Virus record (IMG/VR): IMGVR_UViG_3300032217_000663
Span: 1-21,096 of that record
Length of the DNA stretch: 21,096 nucleotides
Direction: 5' to 3' (one strand)
DNA from: a virus
Each line of letters starts with the position of its first letter. The stretch's first letter is position 1. The translations under genes were made by a program, and so were the position numbers. Shown here piece by piece: positions 7,808 to 15,490 of this stretch. Below the pieces are notes generated by a model, which was not told the DNA's origin, ran no database searches, and saw nothing but the letters and a program-made list of their open reading frames with translations.

Positions 7808-9520
7808 ATGGGTATTGAACAACTGGTAGATAGCTTTATGGGTAACCCCAAGCCTTTGGAAGCAAAGGTTGAACGGGACAACAAAGGGCTGCCCCCCGGC
7901 GCTATTCCTAGAGATTTGGAAGAAGCTATTGCTCTGCAAAAGATTGCGGAAGTACAAACCGGCGCTCAAAACCAACAAGCTATGCAAGCTGGGGGCGCTC
8001 AGCCTTCTGTAGTCCAAAAGCTACACCAGATGTTAGCTATGGCTCAACAACGCCAGCAGGCCCAGATGCCCCAAGGTGCACAACAAATGCCCGGTCAGAT
8101 GCCTAGACCCATGCCTCAAGGTATGCCTCAACAGCCCGTGATGGCTGCGCATGGCGGTAGCTTGGATCAGCTTATGTCTAACCTTGGCCGTCATTACGCT
8201 AACGGTGGAATTGTTGCATTCTCTAAACCCACCGAAGAAAACAACCGAAGTTTGGTAAAAGACCCAGATTCCGAATCGTCTCAATTTGTGCAAGACATTG
8301 GCAAATTACCCCAAGCGTTTGACGAAATGAAACAACGCGCTCGTGAAGAAGATGCCGTTAGAGCAGAACAAGATCGCCGTATGGCGGAACGCCAACAAGC
8401 GATGCAAGACGCTCGTAGAAAAACCAGTTTGTTTAACTATTTATTTGGTTCTCCTGCAACCGAAAAAGAAGGCTTAGCCAAACTTACAGAGTTGTCAAAC
8501 GCGCCATTGTCTACACCTGCGGGAACATCTACGGCAGCGCCAGCCGCTCCTTTGGATGCAGAGACTCAAAAGCTTTTAAGATTAGCCGCTTCTAAAGCAG
8601 ATACCGGCGTAAATACAAACCCCGCGTTGAAGCCAGTTGCTCCCGCACCCGCAGCTAATACAAACCCTGCTGCTCCTCGCGTTAATGTGCCGTCCACAAA
8701 TACTCCCGCGACTACACAAGCCATGGACCCCAACAGTTTGCGTGGTCTGCTTGAAGCCGGTATTAGAAAAGACCTTGGCAAAGATGAAGAAGCTGAGTGG
8801 CAAAAAGGCGCTACACGTCATGAACAGTTCATGGGTCTGGACAAACTGCTTGCACCAAAGAACGCTCGTATTGCAGAAGAACAAGCGCTTATCAAGAAGA
8901 TTCAAGGCGAACGCTTGCCTGCATGGGTAGCCGGTGCTGAACGTGCGTCTAAACCTATTTTGGCCGGTGGTATCGGCACAATGTTGAACCAACTTGGTTC
9001 TGGCATGCAAGGCCAACGTGAGGCATATAACACTGAAGACTTAGGCTTCCTCGACAAAATCGGGCGTATGCAAGACGAAGTTGACAAGCTTAAGATTGAA
9101 GGCAAATACAAAGCCGCTGCCGCTGGCGAAGCCTCGATCAAAGACGCTATCGCTGATAGACGACAAGCTATGCAGTCTGGCACAAGTCTGCTTAATACAG
9201 ATGAATTGATCGCCCAACGTAAACAAGCGGCTAAAGATGCTGCCGCGGCTCGTCTTGCAGCCACGGGTAATCGTGGCGAATTAGCGGCTGATAAACAACA
9301 GTTGGCTGAACTCAAAGCCCTGCAAGGCGCGGTCACATCACAGCTTAAAAATGCGTTTGGTACCGAAAGAAAACGCCTGCAAACTCAGCTAGAAGCTATC
9401 AATGGCGAGATTGCAAAAATGGCGGGTATGAGTACAATGGCTGCAGCCCCCGGCGCAGGAAGCCCCGGCGGAACCCCTGCTGATATTAACGCCCTTCTGA
9501 AAAAATACGGGGGCAAATAA
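7808..9520 (+). CDS. Internal virion-like coiled-coil protein with GGIVAFS motif
   Basis: A 570-aa protein whose ribosome site AAGGA overlaps the previous stop codon. Residues about 40-115 are Gln/Met/Pro-rich. A Gly-rich motif follows, AAHGGSLDQL and then YANGGIVAFS at about 130-138; the latter is a recurrent phage motif of unknown function. Residues 165-215 form a charged coiled coil (REEDAVRAEQDRRMAERQQA) followed by SLFNYLFGSP. A Pro/Ala/Asn linker spans about 235-300. The C-terminal half is mostly helical, with coiled coils from about 420 and a terminal DINALLKKYGGK. The composition matches its two neighbours and suggests an ejected or core protein made with them. Scaffolding is a less likely alternative, because scaffold genes usually sit next to the capsid gene. 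Confidence 0.7.
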   Translation: MGIEQLVDSFMGNPKPLEAKVERDNKGLPPGAIPRDLEEAIALQKIAEVQTGAQNQQAMQAGGAQPSVVQKLHQMLAMAQQRQQAQMPQGAQQMPGQMPRPMPQGMPQQPVMAAHGGSLDQLMSNLGRHYANGGIVAFSKPTEENNRSLVKDPDSESSQFVQDIGKLPQAFDEMKQRAREEDAVRAEQDRRMAERQQAMQDARRKTSLFNYLFGSPATEKEGLAKLTELSNAPLSTPAGTSTAAPAAPLDAETQKLLRLAASKADTGVNTNPALKPVAPAPAANTNPAAPRVNVPSTNTPATTQAMDPNSLRGLLEAGIRKDLGKDEEAEWQKGATRHEQFMGLDKLLAPKNARIAEEQALIKKIQGERLPAWVAGAERASKPILAGGIGTMLNQLGSGMQGQREAYNTEDLGFLDKIGRMQDEVDKLKIEGKYKAAAAGEASIKDAIADRRQAMQSGTSLLNTDELIAQRKQAAKDAAAARLAATGNRGELAADKQQLAELKALQGAVTSQLKNAFGTERKRLQTQLEAINGEIAKMAGMSTMAAAPGAGSPGGTPADINALLKKYGGK

Positions 9521-9530
9521 GGACTGAGCA

Positions 9531-12500
9531 ATGGCTGATCTAACCGCCCTTTACAACGCACTTCGCAACGCTGACGCTGCGGGAGACACGGAGGGGGCTA
9601 GACGGCTTGCTCAGTACATTCAACAAAGTCAAGGCCAAGCGGCTCCAATTCCAGAAGCCAAGCCTGCGCCGTTCTCGTTGGCAGATACCGCACTATCTGC
9701 AGGCCAAAGTGCTTTAGGTGCTACCAAATCACTGATTGAAGGCGTAACAGGTGCAGGTAGCGCCCCCGGTGAATATCTTGAAGGGTTGCAAAAATCACTG
9801 GGTGAGAAGTTGACCCCAGAACGCAAAGCTGAAATACAACGCCGTACTGCATTAGAAAAACAAGCTGCCGAAACTGGCAGGCCATTAGAAGAAATTGCTG
9901 CCGGTCTTGGCGGTGTTAAAGAAGCCCCACTTACTGTATTTGCGCAAGCCGCAGGCTCATCGGTACCTACCGTTTTGGGCGGTATTGGGGTTGCCGCTTT
10001 GGGCGCAACTTTAGGCGCTCCTGCTGCTGTTGCTGCAGGTGTTGGTATTGCCGCTAAGTACTTGCTCGGAGCCATTCAAGGTGGTGGTGAGGTCAAAGGC
10101 ACAATTTACGACGCAGTTAAAGACAAGCTAATGGAGAACAATGTTCCAGAAGCGACTGCCAAACGACAAGCTGCCGCCGCTCAAGATTATTTGGGTAAAA
10201 ACTGGGACACGATTGCGCAAGGTTTAGGTCTTGGCGCAATTGCCGGTGGTACTGGCGCGGAAACAGAACTCCTCAAACGATTTTCAAAACCAATTGCCAA
10301 ACAGATTGCGGCTAAAGAAGCCGCTAAAGTAGCTGAACAAAGCGCAGTCAAAGAGTTTGGTAAAGCGATTGGCAAAGAGTCGTTCACCGAAGGTTTGCAA
10401 GGCGGCCAATCACAATACGCTGAAAATAAAGCGTTGACTCGTGAGGGCTACATTACTGACGCACTGAAAGGTGTGTACGGCGCTGCTGCCCGTGATGCAG
10501 CTATGGGCGCTATTGGTGGCGGTGGTGTCCACGCTATTGCTGGAGGCCCAGCAGAAACTGTCAAACCCGCACCTGCGCCAACCCCTGAACCCGGCCCTCA
10601 GATTGCCCCTGAAGCGCCAAAAGGCACGCAAGGTGCGTTGTTTACCGAAGAGGAGATGGGCAAGCGTGTACCTGAGCCTAAAGAGAAACCAATTACCCAG
10701 CCTGCGGCCACAGCGCCCCAAGGTGAACAACTTGGACTTGGTTTAGATTTTCAGCGTGAGTACGCGGACATCGTTAAAGAACGTGAACGCCTCAAAGCAC
10801 TTCCACAAACAGCGGAAGTTAAAACTCGCATAAAAGAATTGTCAGACCAACTCATGTCCCTGCATGAGAATGAAGTTGAAAGCATCCGTGCTGAAAAAGC
10901 ACAGGAAGAAGAAGCCCGTAAAAAATTCCCCGGTCTTGCTGAAACTGCACCAATCATTCCTCGCACGCAAGCTGATTTGTTTACTGAGGAAGAAGCACCA
11001 ATCCCTGCGGCACAACAAACCGCAGAAGAAATTGCGGAGCCTGTAAAACGCGAACCCAAGGGTGGCTACCAATACAAACTGCCCTTGCGCACTGTGCCAG
11101 AAGGTAAAGAGCCAAACCGTGCGCTGCCTATCCCCGTACGACCTGATGAAATTACCATGCAGGACTTGGAAGACCTTGGGCTTCCCTTGCGCTCCGCTAA
11201 ATCGTGGCTGGAACAAAACGTTGTTGGTAAAACTCCTGCCGAGATTCGTGTATTGGTAGGTAATAACCCTGACTTACTGCTACAAAAAGGCTCTCGCGCT
11301 GAAGTATTGAAATACCTGACAGCACCCGTACCTGAAGGGTTTAAGGAGGCACCCCGTGTCAAGACCACTACCGAAACGAATTTGCCTAAGCAAAGACCTC
11401 AGCCCAGAGGAGGTCAGCCAAGCGTGGGAATATCTGGTCAGCCTGCCGGAGCCAAGTTGGTACAACCCAGAGCCGGAGTGCCCACCACCACCGGAGCACC
11501 TGCAACACCTAACCGACTCGGACTGGCACCTACTGGACAGCCTGCTGGCAAGGGAATTACTCCTACGACAACGGCTCAGCCTACACTAAATGCGCCTACA
11601 ACTACTCCTGTTGCTCCTAACACTGCTGCCCCTGCCGCACCTGCTAAAGGACCAAAGAAAGCTGCTAAGCCGACTCCTGAAGCTACCACTACCAAAGCGG
11701 CTGAAGCACCGGCTCCTGCTGGAATTACTGAAGTTGTAAAAAGCCAACACACGCGGCTTCAAGAAGTCATCGACAACGAGTCCCTGCCACAGGCAACGCG
11801 CAAGCAAGCCGAAAAGAACATGGACTTGCTGGATGATCCAGACATGAATGCCACTGCGGATGATCGTAAGGGCAATCAAACCTATGTAAACAACTTCTTA
11901 AATCGTGTTGAGGGGCTTAAGTCCGTAGCAGTCGCGGAAGGGCAATCACTCGACAGCCTAAAAGAAGAAGTTAAAAACACCAAAGGTATCCTTGGCGCGG
12001 CCCTGCGACGCATGGTTGCGTCTGGCAAAGTCGTATTAGAAGAAGCTCATCCGTCTGGCAAAAAGATTGGTGGCTTCTACGACGGTGAAAAAGTTACGCT
12101 ATACGCAAATGGCATTCCATCCGGTAGCTCAATGGCTGTTGCATTGCACGAAGTCGGTGCCCACCTCGGCATGGAAAGGTTGCTAGGCAAGAAGCAATAC
12201 AATGCAGTCATTGATCGTATCTTGGATATGGTTGCCAAAGCCGATGGTTCTACTGAAGCTAAGATGGCGCAGGCTGCGTACAAACGTATCCCTGTATCCG
12301 ACTTTAAACGCGGCGTTGGTCGTGACGAAATGGTTGCGTACTTTATTGAAGAAATGGCTAACTCCGAAGCGGCGGGTACACTGCCAAAGTTTGGACCATT
12401 GCGCAATCTGTGGAATCAAATTAGAACTGCGGTAATTACTTCAATCAACAAAGCTTTGGGTACTAATTTTGGTATCAATGATTTATCCGCCCAAGATATT

Positions 12501-15188
12501 TTGGGTATCGCTAAGTCTGCACTGGTGTCTGAATCTAAGACGGAAGTAACTAAAGGCGAAGACAAACAGATGTTCTCTGTGTCTGCGTCTACGGAATCTC
12601 TAGTTGACTCCATGGGGCCGCTTGATGCACAGACCAAGTCTGGCTTAAAAAATCTTATTGCAAGTGTTAAGTCTACGCCTGAGATTGACTACGTGACTCA
12701 GTTCCGTACGCAAGTAACGGACATTGCTGCCACTATTGAAAAGCGTTTGTCATCCAAATTTGATGGTGCGGTACGCGACTCGATGGGTAAGCTAAACCCC
12801 ATGGGCTTGTATCGTCAGGCGCAAGACTACACAAAGATGTTGCTGGAATACTTCCAAACCGGAACGCTGTACAAAGACCCTGCCACTGGTTTGTGGAAGT
12901 CTGGCATGGGGGAAGGCGTACGCCCACCCGCAGAAGTCTATGCGTCTATTGACAAATACGCTGCAAAGAATGGTTACAGCCGAGAACGCGCTACGCAAAT
13001 TGCTAGCCGCGTACTGGAAGGTGTCCGTCTTGATGAAATGCGCCGGTCAAACAAAACTGGCATGACCAACTTTGCCCTTCATCTGAAAGACAGCGAAATC
13101 GACCAGTTGGTGCGTGAATACAACGCTGATCCAGACTTGCAAGCAATGAGCAAGCTCATGGACGAGGCCCGTATTGCAATGGTCGACAACATGGTTAAGG
13201 TAGGTCGCTTGACTGCCGAAGAAGGCACTAAGTGGAAAGAAGTCGTAGGCTACGTACCGTTCGATCGCATTGAGGACTTTGCAACCAACTTCAACAAGGC
13301 TAAGAAGATTAGCGGTAAAGGTTTGGCACAACTTGGCAAGCTGCCGGAGTTAGTTGGTTCTATTAACCGCCCAGTGGGCAATGTGTTTGATAACTATATC
13401 AACACGCTTGGTTGGATGGTCGGCCAGACCATGAAGACTGATGCTACTTTGCAAACCTTGCGCAGTTTAGAAGACCTCGGCTACGCCAAACAGCTAGGCC
13501 CATCAACGCAAAACAAACCTAATGTGGTTGGCGCGTATGTGAAAGGTGAGATGCGTTATTGGTCAGTGCCAAGCAAGTACGACGTCATGGCGTTTAAAGA
13601 CCTGAACCCACCTAAGGCGGGTTGGCTACGTGCCATGGGCCAGTTCTCCAATGTGCTGCGTAAGACCGTGACCGTGCTGCCACCATTTGCATTAAAGCAG
13701 GTAACGGACGACGTGCAACGTGCCATCTTAACTTCCGGTGTGCGTAACCCCGGCGCTTTGGTGTGGATGTCTTTGACTAACTTCCCCAAGTTGGCACTGG
13801 CAGAACTGCGCGGCATTCAGCATCCAGCGGTTAAAGAATTTGGTCGCCTTGGCTTAACCGGTGAGTACGACTTTGAAGCCGGCAAGCCTGCTATATCTTT
13901 ACTAAAAGACTTAGGCTACAAGAAGCGTGGTAAGTTTGAAGCTTTGATGCACCGTTTGGATGGCATTACCCGTGCGTCTGACTTGGCAGTTCGTAAAGCT
14001 ATTTACGATCAAACTTTAAAAGAAAGCAACGATGAGTTGTTAGCACAGACCCGTGCCCGTGAATTCATCAACTTCCGCCGCCGTGGTGCAAGCGACTTTG
14101 TGGGTGCGATGGTTACGACTGTTCCGTTCTTTAACGCATACATCCAAGGTATGGACGTTCTGTACCGTGCAGCATCTGGCAAGGATTCAAGTGCTTCTGT
14201 CGATCGTGCGCAAGCGCGCCAATTGTTCTGGAGTCGCGCCGGTACAGTCATGGTGCTGAGTTCGCTGTATGCAATGGGCAAGGACGATGAAGACAAAGAC
14301 TACCAAGAGATGGACCTGCGCACCCGCGATGGCAACTGGATTCTTCCCGGCGGCTACAAGATTCCTGTGCCGGGCGAACTGGGCGCTATCTTTAAAGTCA
14401 TACCCGAACGCATCGTGGAATACATGCGCCGCCAAGGTACACCTGAGGAACAGACCGCATTTGAAGCCATGCGCACAACGCTGTCTTACATGTACGAACA
14501 ATACTTAGGTCGTGCAGTGCCAGTGCCGCAAGCTATTAAGCCAGTCATGGAAGCATGGGCAAACAAGTCATTCCTAACAGGCCGCGATTTGGAAGGCTAT
14601 CACCACAAGGCGATGGACCCCAGCATGCGTATGACTGAGCAGACTTCTGAGTTGGCCAAAGCGATTGCAGTATTTAGCCGCGACCAGATTGGTGTGGAAG
14701 TTTCCCCCATCATGATTGACAACGCGCTGCGCGGATACTTTGGCTCATCTGCTGCCATGGCCACGATGGTGACGGACAGCTTGCTCAACCCAACGCGAGT
14801 CGATCGCCCACTGCATAAGTACGCACTGCTTAGCAACTACATGTACGACCCAGTTGGCACACGCCGCATGACCGAGTTCTACGAGGAACGCGAAAAAGTT
14901 GGCAAAGCAAACAACACCTTGAATGAGTTGATGCGAACCGACTTGGCTCGTGCAGAACAATATGCCGAAGCCCATGCCGATGAGTTGCAGTTAGAAGGTG
15001 CAATTAACTCTACGCTTGAACAACTGGAACGCACCCGCGCTTACCGCAAGTGGCTTAACAGCCCCGAAGGTGCCGCTGACATGAGCAAAGAAGAACGCGA
15101 AGCCGAACTCAAAGAAATCAAACAGATGGAACTTGAGTATGTAAACTGGGTTCGTGAAGCTAAGAACGAGATTCGCAAGGTTCAGTAA
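9531..15188 (+). CDS. Giant polyvalent-like virion protein with zincin-like HExxxH motif
   Basis: An 1885-aa protein, the last gene of the + operon, with TAAGGA 8 nt before ATG. It opens with a helical block ALRNADAAGDTEGARRLA common at the N-terminus of very large phage proteins. Gly/Ala-rich hydrophobic segments at about 141-185 and 230-245 could insert in membranes. Gln367 and Gln480 start QGALF-TEEE and QADLF-TEEE, which resemble sliding-clamp-binding motifs. Residues about 615-730 are Pro/Thr/Ala linker. A zincin-like site lies at 873-878 (HEVGAH, preceded by VAL), with Glu933 and Glu940 downstream as possible third ligands. From about 1511 (EFINFRRRGASDF, then VPFFNAYIQG, DDEDKDYQEM, IPVPGELG) it resembles the LPD38 domain of phage/plasmid polyvalent proteins. 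Such proteins are proposed to be packaged and injected with DNA to counter host defences. The activity itself is inferred. Confidence 0.72.
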   Translation: MADLTALYNALRNADAAGDTEGARRLAQYIQQSQGQAAPIPEAKPAPFSLADTALSAGQSALGATKSLIEGVTGAGSAPGEYLEGLQKSLGEKLTPERKAEIQRRTALEKQAAETGRPLEEIAAGLGGVKEAPLTVFAQAAGSSVPTVLGGIGVAALGATLGAPAAVAAGVGIAAKYLLGAIQGGGEVKGTIYDAVKDKLMENNVPEATAKRQAAAAQDYLGKNWDTIAQGLGLGAIAGGTGAETELLKRFSKPIAKQIAAKEAAKVAEQSAVKEFGKAIGKESFTEGLQGGQSQYAENKALTREGYITDALKGVYGAAARDAAMGAIGGGGVHAIAGGPAETVKPAPAPTPEPGPQIAPEAPKGTQGALFTEEEMGKRVPEPKEKPITQPAATAPQGEQLGLGLDFQREYADIVKERERLKALPQTAEVKTRIKELSDQLMSLHENEVESIRAEKAQEEEARKKFPGLAETAPIIPRTQADLFTEEEAPIPAAQQTAEEIAEPVKREPKGGYQYKLPLRTVPEGKEPNRALPIPVRPDEITMQDLEDLGLPLRSAKSWLEQNVVGKTPAEIRVLVGNNPDLLLQKGSRAEVLKYLTAPVPEGFKEAPRVKTTTETNLPKQRPQPRGGQPSVGISGQPAGAKLVQPRAGVPTTTGAPATPNRLGLAPTGQPAGKGITPTTTAQPTLNAPTTTPVAPNTAAPAAPAKGPKKAAKPTPEATTTKAAEAPAPAGITEVVKSQHTRLQEVIDNESLPQATRKQAEKNMDLLDDPDMNATADDRKGNQTYVNNFLNRVEGLKSVAVAEGQSLDSLKEEVKNTKGILGAALRRMVASGKVVLEEAHPSGKKIGGFYDGEKVTLYANGIPSGSSMAVALHEVGAHLGMERLLGKKQYNAVIDRILDMVAKADGSTEAKMAQAAYKRIPVSDFKRGVGRDEMVAYFIEEMANSEAAGTLPKFGPLRNLWNQIRTAVITSINKALGTNFGINDLSAQDILGIAKSALVSESKTEVTKGEDKQMFSVSASTESLVDSMGPLDAQTKSGLKNLIASVKSTPEIDYVTQFRTQVTDIAATIEKRLSSKFDGAVRDSMGKLNPMGLYRQAQDYTKMLLEYFQTGTLYKDPATGLWKSGMGEGVRPPAEVYASIDKYAAKNGYSRERATQIASRVLEGVRLDEMRRSNKTGMTNFALHLKDSEIDQLVREYNADPDLQAMSKLMDEARIAMVDNMVKVGRLTAEEGTKWKEVVGYVPFDRIEDFATNFNKAKKISGKGLAQLGKLPELVGSINRPVGNVFDNYINTLGWMVGQTMKTDATLQTLRSLEDLGYAKQLGPSTQNKPNVVGAYVKGEMRYWSVPSKYDVMAFKDLNPPKAGWLRAMGQFSNVLRKTVTVLPPFALKQVTDDVQRAILTSGVRNPGALVWMSLTNFPKLALAELRGIQHPAVKEFGRLGLTGEYDFEAGKPAISLLKDLGYKKRGKFEALMHRLDGITRASDLAVRKAIYDQTLKESNDELLAQTRAREFINFRRRGASDFVGAMVTTVPFFNAYIQGMDVLYRAASGKDSSASVDRAQARQLFWSRAGTVMVLSSLYAMGKDDEDKDYQEMDLRTRDGNWILPGGYKIPVPGELGAIFKVIPERIVEYMRRQGTPEEQTAFEAMRTTLSYMYEQYLGRAVPVPQAIKPVMEAWANKSFLTGRDLEGYHHKAMDPSMRMTEQTSELAKAIAVFSRDQIGVEVSPIMIDNALRGYFGSSAAMATMVTDSLLNPTRVDRPLHKYALLSNYMYDPVGTRRMTEFYEEREKVGKANNTLNELMRTDLARAEQYAEAHADELQLEGAINSTLEQLERTRAYRKWLNSPEGAADMSKEEREAELKEIKQMELEYVNWVREAKNEIRKVQ

Positions 15189-15490
15189 ACCCGCCAGACT
15201 CTGGCACCGTACCGCCCGTATTCACAACGGGCGCGTACTTCTATTTTGATTTTAAGAAACCTAGTGGCCGGTAGGAGTGCGTCTCGCACCTGCGTGGGTG
15301 TTGCAGTGGTCGGGAGAAAGAACGAACTTCCAAGCGTCAACCGTTCCCAATGAAGATAATACTCAACTCCAAACAAGGTGAGTACTCTCTTGTCATCCGA
15401 CAGCTTTGGCTGCGGTTTAGGTTGGGGTTTAAGCGGCTTAGGTGTTCGTACTATTTTCCGCTTGCGCGAACGCCGTTTCGTCGATGCCAA
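15182..15490 (-). CDS. Small basic protein of unknown function, TTG start
   Basis: A 102-aa protein starting at TTG (15490-15488), with GGAGA 5 nt upstream, and ending at TGA 15182-15184. The N-terminus is strongly basic (STKRRSRKRK) and is followed by a Pro/Lys/Gln stretch. A folded part then reads FGVEYYLHWERLTLGSSFF, next a short helix, and ends CEYGRYGARVWRVY. The 'GSSFF-P ... EYG-yG-RVWRV' pattern matches a kind of small phage protein I recognise but cannot name. Its start lies inside the 3' end of the primase-helicase gene (53-nt overlap) and its stop overlaps the convergent + strand gene by 7 nt. The basic tail suggests nucleic-acid binding, which is inference. It explains the apparent gap between the two large genes. 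Confidence 0.68.
   Translation of the reverse strand: MASTKRRSRKRKIVRTPKPLKPQPKPQPKLSDDKRVLTLFGVEYYLHWERLTLGSSFFLPTTATPTQVRDALLPATRFLKIKIEVRARCEYGRYGARVWRVY
15209..15253 (+). terminator. Probable rho-independent terminator of the late (+) operon
   Basis: A perfect 7-bp stem (cgcccgt 15213-15219 with acgggcg 15227-15233) has a 7-nt loop and extends by gtac/gtac across a one-base bulge. The T-rich tract ttctattttgatttt follows at 15239-15253. It lies 21 nt after the stop of the giant protein gene, as expected for an operon terminator. It is embedded in the C-terminal codons of the convergent small gene. The T-tract is interrupted, so efficiency is uncertain. Confidence 0.6.

Noticed and set aside
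8582-9016. 144-codon - strand frame
   Set aside because: It is antisense shadow of the 570-aa protein with a Cys/Phe-rich composition unlike any neighbour.
15189-15437. Apparent intergenic gap with possible noncoding RNA
   Set aside because: It is fully explained by the 102-aa TTG-start gene on the - strand plus the + strand terminator hairpin.
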